Assembly: GCA_036873135.1 (NCBI GenBank)
Contig: JAPTYO010000010.1
Coordinates: 27,211,772-27,275,771, forward strand
Source: Clarkia xantiana subsp. parviflora
Lineage: Eukaryota; Streptophyta; Magnoliopsida; Myrtales; Onagraceae
Direction: 5' to 3'
Length of the DNA: 64,000 nucleotides
Shown here: piece by piece, positions 55,535-64,000 of the stretch
Position numbering within the stretch: position 1 is the stretch's first letter
Layout: each line of letters starts with the position of its first letter
Position numbers and translations under genes: made by a program
The notes under the pieces: model-generated
Databases searched by the model: none
The model's input: the letters and a program-made list of their open reading frames with translations, nothing else
Told to the model about the DNA's origin: nothing

Positions 55535-58000
55535 CTAGACGTAGTACTTCTTTAGGTGTTCCCCACTGAAGGTGTTTGTGGAGATATACCCATCCCCATC
55601 TTCTAGGCGGTAAACATTTGCGTATGGAACTGATGCTATCTTATACGGCCCTTCCCATTTTGGAGATAATTTTCTGACTTGGTCTAAGTGTGAGAACTCG
55701 TTCTTTCTGAGTACTAGTTCTCCTATGTGGAATTGCCTCTCCTTGACTTGGCGGTTGTAATATCTTGCGGATACAAGGCGCATTCGTGCCTGTGCTTCTT
55801 CTGAGTTCCATCTTTTATCCTCCAGCATGTCTAAGTCTAAGAGCCTTGCTTTGTTGTTCTCATGCTCTTCGAAGTACGTGGTTCTTAGTGATGATATTCC
55901 TATTTCTGCTGGTGCCACCGCCTCGGTCCCGTATACCAGGCCAAATGGTGTTTCTCCTGTGGCTATCTTTGGTGTTGTCTTCACTGCCCATAGAACATTT
56001 TCCAGCTCATCTACCCAACTTCCCTTGGTAGCATGGAGTCGTTTCTTTAGGCTGTCTAGTACTATTTTATTTGCTGACTCTACTTGCCCGTTTGTTTGAG
56101 GGTGCTTTACTGATGCGAAGCGGTGTTCTATATTCAGCCTTTCGCAATACCATTGCAATTTCTTGCTCTTGAATTGTGGGCCATTATCACTTATTATTGC
56201 CTTTGGGACTCCGTACCTCGAGACGATGTGGGATTGAATGAAGTTAACGACTTGATCGTCTGTTGTCTTTCCCATTGCCTTTGCCTCTATCCACTTGGAG
56301 AAGGAGTCTATTGCTACTATTATGCAAGTTTTCTGCCCCTTTGTTCTTGGTAGGGGACCTATCAGATCGATCCCCCACTGTGCGAATGGCCAAGCTCCTG
56401 AGATGGAACTTAGCTTTGCTGCTGGGGCTGTTATATTTCTGGAGTACCTTTGGCAGTGATCACATTTTTGCACCAAGTCTGCTGCTTCTTTGCTCATTGA
56501 TGGCCAATAGTATCCTAGGTTGTAGACCTTCCGGATTATTGATCGTGCTCCTTCATGGCATCCCGCATCTCCTTCATGGAGTTCTGCAAGCACTCTCTCT
56601 GTTTCTGGGTATGTTATGCATTTGAGGAAGGGTGTGGAGTACCCTTTCTTGTAGAGTTCATTATCCATAACTGCATAATTTCTAGCCATCCTTTCGATCT
56701 TGACTACCTCTACCTTATCCTTTGGGAGCTTTCCTTCCATGATGTATTGACGCATTGGGGTCATCCAGGCTTCTGCTTCATCTATTACTAGAACCTCCAT
56801 TTGTTCTATTACTGATTGCATTCTTTGCTCTACAAAGTGAACCTCTTTGCCTGCTTCTACCCCTAGGGCTAGTTTACTTAAAGCGTCTGCCTCTTGGTTT
56901 TGTTCTCTTGGGACTGACTCAATGTCGAAGCTTTGAAAGCTGTCTATTAGGTCCCTGGCTTGCTGCAAGTATTTCTGCATGTTTTCGGACTTTGCAGTGT
57001 AGATTCCTTTCACTTGATTGACAACTAGTTGAGAATCGCACTTAACTCTTAGATGCTTTGCCCCTACTCCTTTGGCTATTCTCAGGCCTGTTATCAGTGC
57101 TTCGTATTCAGCCTCATTGTTCGTTGCCTTAAAGGTGAGTGCCATGGCATAGCGCAGAGGTGTATCACTATTTGGTGGGTATAGTAGGAGGCCTACACCT
57201 GAACCTCCTCCATTGGATGACCCATCGGTATGCATCTCCCATAATTCTTCTGGTTGTTTCTCCTGACTACTACTTGCCTCGCTTGTAGTTCTGACTTCTC
57301 CCAAGTCTTCGTCTGGATTGATTCCGGTGAATTCGGCAATAAAATCTGCTAGAGCCTGCCCCTTTATGGCTGTTCTTGGGGCAAAATGAATACGAAACTC
57401 ACTTAGCTCAATTGCCCATTTGGTCAGTCTTCCCGATGTGTCTGGTCTTTGGAGGAGGTGTTTCAATGGTTGGTCTGTGAGGACTGTTACTTCATGCCCG
57501 TGAAAATACGGTTTCAACTTTCTTGCTGATATAATCAGTGCATAGAGGTACTTTTCTATTGGCAAGTAGTTGATCTCATACTTTGCCAATGTTTTGCTTA
57601 CGAAGTATACCGGCAATTGTGCAGCGTTTTCTTCTTTAATTAGCACTGAGCTTACTGCCACGTTGCTCACGGAGATGTAGAGGTAGAGGGGCTCCCCTGG
57701 TGTAGGCTTTGCTAGGGGTGGTAGTGTCTTTAGATGTTGTTTGAGTTGCTGGAAGGCTTCCTCACATCTTGGTGTCCATTCGAATTTCTTGTTTGCCCTT
57801 AGTACCTCAAAGAAGGGTAATGCCTTGTCTCCTATTTTGGATAGGAATATGTTAAGGGCTGCCAACCCCCCGTTCAGTCGTTGAACCTCTTTGTGCTTCG
57901 TAGGTGACTGCATTTCTTCAATTGCCTGGAGTTTTTCGGGGTTTACCTCTATGCCTCGCTGGCTTACCATGAAGCCTAAAAATTTCCATGATTGCACCAC
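55535..58000 (-). CDS. pol: Element 2 pol, C-terminal part: RT end, two RNase H domains, integrase
   Basis: An 821-residue open frame. It begins in the RT connection (FLGFMVSQRGIEVNPEKLQA). The Ty3-type RNase H follows, about residues 95-225 (LPVYFVSKTLAKYEINYLPI). A second, archaeal-type RNase H has HTDGSSNGGGSG near 257 and NNEAEYEALITGLRIAK after it; two RNase H domains are typical of the Tat lineage. Integrase has an H-H-C-C zinc region at about 475-520 (CDHCQRYS) and a DDE core: WGIDLIGPL near 544, ISDNGPQF near 604, NGQVESANK near 640, spacing about D-D-35-E. This half is intact and ends with a normal stop. Confidence 0.92.
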   Translation of the reverse strand: MVQSWKFLGFMVSQRGIEVNPEKLQAIEEMQSPTKHKEVQRLNGGLAALNIFLSKIGDKALPFFEVLRANKKFEWTPRCEEAFQQLKQHLKTLPPLAKPTPGEPLYLYISVSNVAVSSVLIKEENAAQLPVYFVSKTLAKYEINYLPIEKYLYALIISARKLKPYFHGHEVTVLTDQPLKHLLQRPDTSGRLTKWAIELSEFRIHFAPRTAIKGQALADFIAEFTGINPDEDLGEVRTTSEASSSQEKQPEELWEMHTDGSSNGGGSGVGLLLYPPNSDTPLRYAMALTFKATNNEAEYEALITGLRIAKGVGAKHLRVKCDSQLVVNQVKGIYTAKSENMQKYLQQARDLIDSFQSFDIESVPREQNQEADALSKLALGVEAGKEVHFVEQRMQSVIEQMEVLVIDEAEAWMTPMRQYIMEGKLPKDKVEVVKIERMARNYAVMDNELYKKGYSTPFLKCITYPETERVLAELHEGDAGCHEGARSIIRKVYNLGYYWPSMSKEAADLVQKCDHCQRYSRNITAPAAKLSSISGAWPFAQWGIDLIGPLPRTKGQKTCIIVAIDSFSKWIEAKAMGKTTDDQVVNFIQSHIVSRYGVPKAIISDNGPQFKSKKLQWYCERLNIEHRFASVKHPQTNGQVESANKIVLDSLKKRLHATKGSWVDELENVLWAVKTTPKIATGETPFGLVYGTEAVAPAEIGISSLRTTYFEEHENNKARLLDLDMLEDKRWNSEEAQARMRLVSARYYNRQVKERQFHIGELVLRKNEFSHLDQVRKLSPKWEGPYKIASVPYANVYRLEDGDGYISTNTFSGEHLKKYYV

Positions 58001-58020
58001 AAATGCGCATTTTTTCGGGT

Positions 58021-58464
58021 TTAGGCGGACTTGGTTTGCCTCATCCTCTCAAACGTTGAGCGAAGGTTCTCCACATGGTCTTTCTTCTCTTTGGACTTGA
58101 CGATCATGTCGTCTACATATGCCTCCATTGTCTTTCCTATCATGTCCCCGAAGATTTTGTCGACCATTCTTTGGTATGTCGCTCCAGCATTTATGAGTCC
58201 GAAAGGCATCACCGTGTAATGGTATATCTCGCTATCAGCGTAGAATGCTGTGTGAGGGGCGTCTTCAGGGGCCATTTTTATCTGGTTATATCCTGAGTAT
58301 GCATCCATGAAGCTCATTAGTTGGTGACCTGATGTTGCATCCACTAACTGATCTATTCTTGGTAGCGGATATGAGTCCTTAGGGCATGCTTTGTTTAGGT
58401 CGCGATAGTCGATGCACATTCTCCAACTTCCTCCCGCCTTCTTTACCAGCACTGGGTTTGCCAC
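58021..58464 (-). pseudogene. Element 2 reverse transcriptase core, separated by a stop and a frameshift
   Basis: Contains the RT fingers and palm: SWRMCIDYRDLNKACPKDSY, FMDAYSGYNQIKMAPED, MPFGLINAGATYQRMVDKIF and the catalytic EAYVDDMIVKS. Upstream an in-frame TAA at 58471-58473 separates it from the protease frame. Downstream, near 58040, the frame shifts relative to the 55535-58000 ORF. Both lesions would block synthesis of a complete polyprotein. Confidence 0.88.
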
Positions 58465-58470
58465 CCATGT

Positions 58471-59460
58471 TTAGAATCTAATCTCCTTGATGAAATTTGC
58501 CTTCAATAGCTTTTCCACTTCTTCCTGGATAGCTATCTTTTTGCTTCCTCCCATTGGCCTTACCTTTTGTGTTATTGGTCGCGTTGCCGCGTCTATATTG
58601 AGCTTGTGTGAGATTACGTCTTCTGATATTCCTGGCATATCGCTTGGTGACCAGGCGAACAGATCCTTGTATTCCCTTAGTAAAGCTACTAAGTGGTTTT
58701 CCTCTTCCTGAGATAAGGCGGTCCCGATTTTTGCCTTCCTATCGGGTTCTTCTATGAGTATTTCTTTTAATTCCTCCATGGGGGCTGGTCTTTCGTGATC
58801 TTCTCTTGGGTCCTCGTCTATTAGTAAGACCTCTCTTGTTTTCTTCTTCTTGCTTAGTGCGATCCTTGCACATTTCCTTGCTACCTTCTGGTTACCCTTT
58901 ACTTCCCCTATTCCTTGGCTTGTGGGGAATTTCATTTTCTGATGTAGTGTTGATGGTACCATACCCCACTTGTTGATTGTAGTGGTACCCAGGACTCCAT
59001 TGTATTCCTCCATTTCTTCTGTGATGAAGAATGGGACATCTATCTTTAACTGCCTCTGGCCTATGCCCAGTGTCACGGGTAGTGTGACTGCCCCCAGTGG
59101 GTATGTTGGCTCTCCTGAAAATACCACCAAGGGGGAGTGAACCTGTTTTATGCTCCTTGGCCTTACTCCCAGTATGTTGAGGACTTTCTTGCTAATGATG
59201 TTGGGTGAGCTTCCACTGTCTACTAGGATTCTTCCAATGTCCATATCAGTGATCTTCATTGTTATGACTAGGGCATCCTTGTTGTCTGGTAACACATGTT
59301 CCATGTCTCTTCTTGAAAATTGTATTATATCTTCTCTCTTTCCTTCTGTTTGTTCTTCCTTTGGCTTAGGGTCCTCTAACTGTGTCATATACGCTTCTCT
59401 AGCATTCGCTGACTCTCCTCCAGCTCCATAGCCTCCATGAATGACATATACGCTTGCCAT
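58471..59460 (-). CDS. Element 2 protease and start of RT
   Basis: A 329-residue frame starting MASVYVIHGGYG. The VIHGG linker is the same one that joins gag to protease in element 1, so this ORF begins where gag should end. The protease site RILVDSGSSPNII is near residue 80, and the N-terminal RT segment (EEVEKLLKANFIKEI) closes the frame at TAA. The ATG lies about 35 nt after the primer site, so translation could start here without gag. Confidence 0.85.
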   Translation of the reverse strand: MASVYVIHGGYGAGGESANAREAYMTQLEDPKPKEEQTEGKREDIIQFSRRDMEHVLPDNKDALVITMKITDMDIGRILVDSGSSPNIISKKVLNILGVRPRSIKQVHSPLVVFSGEPTYPLGAVTLPVTLGIGQRQLKIDVPFFITEEMEEYNGVLGTTTINKWGMVPSTLHQKMKFPTSQGIGEVKGNQKVARKCARIALSKKKKTREVLLIDEDPREDHERPAPMEELKEILIEEPDRKAKIGTALSQEEENHLVALLREYKDLFAWSPSDMPGISEDVISHKLNIDAATRPITQKVRPMGGSKKIAIQEEVEKLLKANFIKEIRF

Positions 59461-59494
59461 CTGGCTGGTGATAATTAGGCTTTCTATTCGAAAC

Positions 59495-59509
59495 CCACAG
59501 ACGGCGCCA
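59495..59509 (-). other. Element 2 primer-binding site (tRNA-Asp type)
   Basis: The minus strand reads TGGCGCCGTCTGTGG two bases inside the LTR edge; the first 12 bases are identical to element 1. Confidence 0.75.
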
Positions 59510-59511
59510 AG

Positions 59512-60296
59512 TGTTAGGTTCCGAGTCTAGGGTCAACGGGCGGTCGACTCAAGTCTCGTTCCTCACTGGAGATGTCGCGGATCTGATTCTCTCGGGTTGT
59601 GCTGTCTTAACTCGTGTCTTTCCGTCCTTAGCTTCTCTTCTCCTTCGCCCTGCAGAAGGGGCAATACCAGGCACAGAGGGGGGGTGGTGCCTGATGAACC
59701 CTCTCCGATGCCTAAGTCAGTACGGTTTTTAGAGAGATAAAGCTAGAGAGATGTCAGAGCAAAATTGTGCAACTTGCCAAGATGATCAAATGAATAGTGG
59801 AGGTGGGGTATTTATAGGCAACGGTGTCATTAAGGTGGCTTAATGACATCGTTAACCCTTAAACACAGTTAATTAACCTTTAAACACATAATTAAGACCT
59901 TAGGATACGGAGAAGGTAGGCGGAATAAACCGAGTATGGGAGTCCAAAAATGGTGTCGGGGCCCTTGGGGGGAAGGGAAATCCGACCCCCAAGGGTAGGG
60001 GTTGGGTGAGAAGGGAAATCCGACCCCCCAAGGGTAGGGGATGGGGTTGGCCAACCCTATCCCCCCTAGGGGAGATCGGGTTGGCCAACCCGATCTCCCC
60101 TAGGGGAGGTCGGGTGTGGCCACCCAACCTCACCTAGGTGAGTTTGACTCGGCCGGACGAGCGCTTCGGCCTCGTCCGGACCGTTGGTGTTTTCGCGAAG
60201 TGTTCGGGTTGAAGTTTCGAATTATAATCATTAACGGGGTGATAAAAATACAACGATTCGGAAGTCAACGGGTTCAAATTGGGCGTATATCCATCA
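59512..60296 (-). repeat. Element 2, 5' LTR (785 bp), with promoter
   Basis: On the minus strand it starts TGATGGATATACGCCC and ends TCGGAACCTAACA. TATA-like CCTATAAATA at 59809-59818 on the minus strand. Carries the short form of the palindromic array. Confidence 0.92.
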
Positions 60297-60301
60297 ATTA
60301 A
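60297..60301 (+). repeat. Target-site duplication of element 2, right copy (ATTAA)
   Basis: ATTAA identical to 50732-50736. Confidence 0.9.
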
Positions 60302-60846
60302 CACCAACCGACCATAGACGCGAAAACAGCTAGAGTTGACTACCCCGGCCAAAAAGACACGTCCAGATGGAACCCATCCGACCGGGTACCCCAGATGGAT
60401 TTAATCCATCCGGTACCACAAATGGACCTCTTGTATTCGTGTTAGTCCGGACATATCGGGCACCCCCGGACGACCCCGACCCCCGGGTGGATCACCTACC
60501 CGAGGTACACCCTTGAAAGCTATCTCGAAATACCGAACACCCATATGAAAATTATGCGGATCCCACTCAAATACCGTGGGCCCCTCTGTTGTCAAACATG
60601 ACATAAACCCGCCCTATTCGCGGTTCATATAGCTACCTTGAGACTCTATAAATAGAGTGCATATACATTCATTCAAGTATCTCACTTCTCGCTAATCTTC
60701 TATTTTCTTTCTCTAAAACTAGAGACTAATTTAGGCATCAGAGTGGGTTTACCGGGAACCCCCGGTCAGGCCACTTGCAGGTCGCAAAGGAGAAGAGTAC
60801 GAGATGAGGTGTAAGACTACAAGGTTCTCGAAAACCGTGAACCAAC
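60302..60846 (+). mobile_element. Older LTR, right part
   Basis: Continues the LTR that begins at 50650. It contains a promoter-like CTATAAATAGAGTGC at about 60644 and the plant Ty3-type downstream block GGCATCAGAGTGGG...CCGGGAACCCCCGGTC, and ends near GAACCAACA. Total LTR length would be about 630 bp. Either a 3' LTR in plus orientation or a solo LTR. Confidence 0.65.
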
Positions 60847-61482
60847 ACTAGTTAAATTCTAGAGTGTTAAAACTAAGTTCACCCAGTCACTAATTTTAAC
60901 CGTTTAAGGTTCATCATGCCAAACCGTTCCACCAATTTTAGCATTCAGTTCACCCAACCAAACTATTCAATCTAACATATTTTTGTTAGAAAAAAAAAAA
61001 AAACTAAAACTACCTATATTCAAAAGTTACCCAAACCATAAACCCTAGCTAAAAAATTGTCTGTGATAAAAAGAAAATTGGTATTTTGCTATTTGATTAC
61101 TAAAATATGGGCAATTTGACAAAAAAAAAAAAAATCCATAAATTTTGATGACACACTTTAAATGTGAAAATTCGAACTAAAGATGAGTGTTTCACAGAAT
61201 TGAAATAGTGACATATATTATATCCTGGGGGAAGAAATTAAAGTAGTGACATGTAACTCCTACCTTTTTAAAATAAAATAAAAATGGAGATTATGTCATA
61301 AAAATGGGGAATGGCATTTCCTCTGCATGATTAGGACATGCAGCATACATATGTGCAGTGTAACATGATATTGGAGGATTATCTTTATAATCTTATTATA
61401 CTATTACGATAGATTTCCTTTTGGATGGATATACATGTGATTTTTCTATTTACAGTACCACGCTTTGAGTTGACAAGGTCCT
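60847..61482. other. Intergenic DNA
   Basis: AT-rich with poly(A) runs; no coding signal. Confidence 0.5.
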
Positions 61483-62378
61483 ATCCTAATTAGTGGCGGA
61501 TCCAGAAGGTTCACAATGTGGTTACGTTGTATAATTATTTTTTTTTTATAAAAATAAATTATTTCCTAAAGTTTTCTTTGATTTAAATGCATGTTTTAAC
61601 ACGATAAAAAATAGTTATTTTTGCCTCTACTTATTCAAAATTGTCGTTAAATATTTTTCAAATGAACAATACTAAGTAAGTAGATTTTAAAGTAGCACAA
61701 ATAAGTCATAATTGCTTGTGCAAATGTTACAATTTAGTCAAATTAGACTAGAACCAGTTGTAGATCAATTAAGTCTCATTCGAGTCAAGACAGTATTATA
61801 ACACTTATATAAGTTATTAGATCTTGATTTAGATATTTAGAAAAGTATTTGGTTAATTTTGTAAGTTTAAAACGTATTTGACGAAAAATTTGGACGAGTT
61901 GAAACGGGTATCAATTACCATTGTTTTGAAACATGTTGTACATTTTAAAACATATTGGTACTAAAAACCATCTTTTCCAAACATATTTTATGGTTTATAT
62001 ATTTGTTCTTATTGAACCACATATTGTAATACATTAGGTTAGAGTAACTAAAATTTATAGTTTAACAAAAGAGTGATGAATAATAAAACGTACAAATATA
62101 CTATTTAAGTGAAAAGCCTCAAAGTTGATGAACTTTTTTTCCGGATAGATTGAATAATCATGTTACAAAATAGTAATGAAGTCTTACAAAATATTAATGA
62201 TATCTTATTGTCTCACCTTAGTGTCTCACACCAAAATAATGTGGATCTTACAACAAAATAATGAGGATCGGGATATAATTTTCTTCAGAAATAAACTTAG
62301 GGTCTTAATAAAAATACTCGATAATGTGGTTACGTTCGTAACCACATTTTAATTAACAGATCCGCCACTGATCCTAAT
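61483..62378. mobile_element. hAT-type non-autonomous element with 8-bp target duplication
   Basis: ATCCTAAT occurs at 61483-61490 and exactly again at 62371-62378. Between them the element begins TAGTGGCGGATCC and ends GATCCGCCACTG, a ~12-bp terminal inverted repeat. Just inside, AATGTGGTTACGTT recurs at both ends. The interior (about 880 bp) is AT-rich and non-coding. An 8-bp duplication with CAGTGG-like ends indicates the hAT superfamily. Confidence 0.88.
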
Positions 62379-62415
62379 CCTTAATAATGACTTGCTTCCG
62401 ACTAAATATATAGGT

Positions 62416-63148
62416 AGGGATGGCAACGGGGCGGATCGGGGCGGGTATCTACAGACCCGGACCCGCCCCGCGGGTCGGCCTGGCGGACCCGGACCCGCCC
62501 CGTGTACCTCGCGGGGCGGGTCAGTTGAGGTAAAATATCCCGCGGGTCGACCCGCGGGGTCCCGACCCGACCCGCCACAGGTCTTGGCTTTACCGTGAAT
62601 GGAGACAAGTTTTCTATATGGTGCTGCTCTCCATAAATTTTCTTTTATTTCTAAGAAAGTCAATAATTAAGCAATTTTTTTTTCTCAATAGCTAGCTGGA
62701 ATTAATTGTTTCCAAGAAACATAATAAGCCAGCTAGCAATAATAACACACGCCAATTTCCAAGAAAAGTTACTAAGCTAGCTAGCAAATGATATCTGGTG
62801 AAAGACTGAGGCAATTGCAATAATAAAGAAGTTGGACAGACTTGGCCAAAAGAAAAAAGAAGTTGGACAGACTTACGCTCATCTCAAATCCTAATTATTT
62901 AATTTTATAATTATTTTTTTCTTGTACTTCGTTATTTTGTATAGGAAATGCTAACATAATATTTATATATGATATATATAACTTCGGGGTGGGTCTACGG
63001 GTCCCCGCAACCCTAGATCCGGACCCGCCCGCCCCGCACCCACTACGACCCGAACCCGTCCCGTGCCCCGCGGGTTGGCGGGTCGACGGGTCAATATCGG
63101 GTCGGGGCCCCGCGGGTCAGCGGGGCCCCGTGATCCATTGCCATCCCA
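62416..63148. mobile_element. hAT-like non-autonomous element with GGGATGGCAA ends
   Basis: Starts GGGATGGCAACGGGGCGG and ends GATCCATTGCCATCCC, an inverted pair common in plant hAT-type MITEs. Both sub-ends are very GC-rich, built of ACCCGCCCCG-type repeats, while the middle is AT-rich. Flanks share ATAGGT, but an exact 8-bp duplication is not clear. Frames in the GC-rich parts are low complexity. Confidence 0.65.
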
Positions 63149-63451
63149 ATAGGTCTAATACTAAAATTCCGCCTAACTGTAGCCAATGCCTCCAACGATT
63201 ACTTAATGCAAAATGATAATATATATTGCGATGATATATACATATATAGTTCTGATTTATTCTGAATGTGAAGGAGAGTAAGAATGCTACAAAAATTGAT
63301 AAAAATTTAAATCATACAACATTGAGTCTGTGTCAGAACAAATTGGCATGTGTATCAGTAGTCTTATTTATTTGTTCATTCAATAATGATAGAGTAGGAA
63401 GGGTCAATACCGTCAATTTACTTTTCCTGCATAACCGATGTATATATAATA
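63149..63451. other. Intergenic DNA
   Basis: No coding signal. Confidence 0.4.
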
Positions 63452-64000
63452 TGTTGGGACCTGAACCAACTGGGGTGTCGGGTCTTGGTGATGTTGCGTA
63501 GTGTATGTCGGATTGTTGGAGCACACGGGTGTCAGACAGACAGGATGTCGGGGTGTTGGATAGTCGGAGTGTCGGAGATTTTCCAGCTCTTAAAATGGCT
63601 AAGTGTTTGAGAGTCCGTATGCATAGTCGTTCGTATACCGAGACGTTGACGTCCCGGCATGTCAGCACGTTATCCCTAGCTATGTCCGTACGTGCATGTC
63701 TTGCGATGTCAGCGCGTGCGCGCCTTGCGGTGTATTAGCGTTCGCGCCTTGCAGTGTATGCACGTGCACGCCTTGCAGTGTATGCGCGTGCACGTCTTGC
63801 AGTGTATGCACGCATTCCTCCTAACACCTGCACAAGGGGCAGTATCGACACCACAGAGGGGGGGGGGGGTGCGTGATGAACCCTCTCCAATGCTTAAGTA
63901 AGAGAGAATTCTAGAGAGATAAAGCTAGTGAGAAGTCAGAGCTCCCAAGCCAACTTAATTTATGAAATGGTTGTTGGATTACGGGGACGTAATACTACGG
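63452..64000 (-). mobile_element. Partial LTR of a third related Ty3/gypsy element, running off the window
   Basis: Begins TGTTGGGACCTGAACC. From 63830 it parallels the element 2 LTR: CACAGAGGGGGG, TGATGAACCCTCTCC, AATGCTTAAGTAAG and GAGATAAAGCTAG occur in the same order as at 50900-50990. The middle (63650-63810) contains iterated TGCAGTGTATGCnCG repeats. The orientation is inferred from this resemblance. The other end is beyond the window. Confidence 0.7.

Larger units (their letters stand above)
50737..60296 (-). mobile_element. Element 2: Ty3/gypsy (Tat-lineage-like) LTR retrotransposon lacking gag
   Basis: A 9.56-kb element on the minus strand with LTRs at 50737-51761 and 59512-60296 and a perfect 5-bp duplication, ATTAA. 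The primer site TGGCGCCGTCTG and PPT context match element 1, and so does the LTR edge (TGATGGATATACGC). Its coding order is protease, RT, RNase H, a second RNase H, integrase. The double RNase H marks the Tat lineage. Gag is entirely missing: the protease frame starts about 50 bp after the LTR. The RT carries a stop and a frameshift. A spliced gene lies on the opposite strand. LTRs are nearly identical outside a repeat expansion, indicating recent insertion. Confidence 0.92.

Noticed and set aside
55765..59431. Plus-strand frames of 60-120 codons opposite pol
   Set aside because: Antisense shadows of the protease/RT/integrase coding strand, hydrophobic by composition only.
62392..63216. GC-rich frames (PDPPRCHPY, RPAGRPGGPG)
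   Set aside because: Translations of ACCCGCCCCG repeats at the ends of a hAT-like element.

Overview
This is nuclear DNA of a flowering plant, most likely a eudicot. Genes are split by short GT-AG introns, intergenic DNA is AT-rich, and transposable elements make up over a third of the window. Plant-only families are present: an Ole e 6-type pollen peptide, FAR1/FHY3, a B3 domain and F-box/SEL1-like proteins. I cannot name the species. Most real genes are multi-exon, so I built them by joining exons with matching splice phase. Exon coordinates are in the evidence fields and are predictions.

Layout. 1-4.7 kb: two fold-back elements, a solo LTR and a small secreted cysteine-rich peptide gene. 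4.7-7.5 kb: a minus-strand gene with a PNRC-like proline motif, plus possible spliced downstream exons. 8.0-9.6 kb: a nine-exon Ulp1/C48-type protease gene. 10.4-11.4 kb: a doubtful coiled-coil/zinc-finger remnant. 11.8-18.8 kb: two minus-strand F-box/SEL1-like genes around a six-copy ~236-bp tandem array (R1). 19.6-31.9 kb: a second tandem array (R2, alternating 227/237-bp units) split by a 10.7-kb Ty3/gypsy element (element 1). 32.4-34.4 kb: a third F-box/SEL1-like gene, a second R1 locus and a duplicated gene tail. 35.7-39.1 kb: a FAR1/MULE-type gene broken by a G-rich minisatellite. 39.5-40.1 kb: a small B3-domain gene. 41.9-42.3 kb: a TRIM-like element with an inverted LTR piece. 44.2-45.0 kb: an integrase remnant. 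45.2-47.4 kb: an intact housekeeping gene, NAA20, the catalytic subunit of N-terminal acetyltransferase NatB. 50.6-60.8 kb: a second Ty3/gypsy element (element 2, 9.56 kb, perfect 5-bp TSD) inserted in an older LTR. 61.5-63.1 kb: two hAT-like non-autonomous elements. 63.45 kb to the end: the start of a third related LTR.

The most striking feature is the pair of large retroelements. Both lie on the minus strand and share a tRNA-Asp-type primer site, PPT context and LTR edge. Each carries a spliced gene on the opposite strand with an exon of identical length (251 nt), and hairpin-forming tandem repeats where the two transcription units converge. Element 1 keeps gag and protease, with a second gag-like tail, but has no reverse transcriptase or integrase. 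Element 2 keeps protease, RT, two RNase H domains and integrase but has no gag, and its RT carries a stop and a frameshift. Their coding content is complementary.

A second theme is the F-box/SEL1-like family. Three copies share one phase-2 intron at the same codon, and two of the three lie directly beside R1 arrays.
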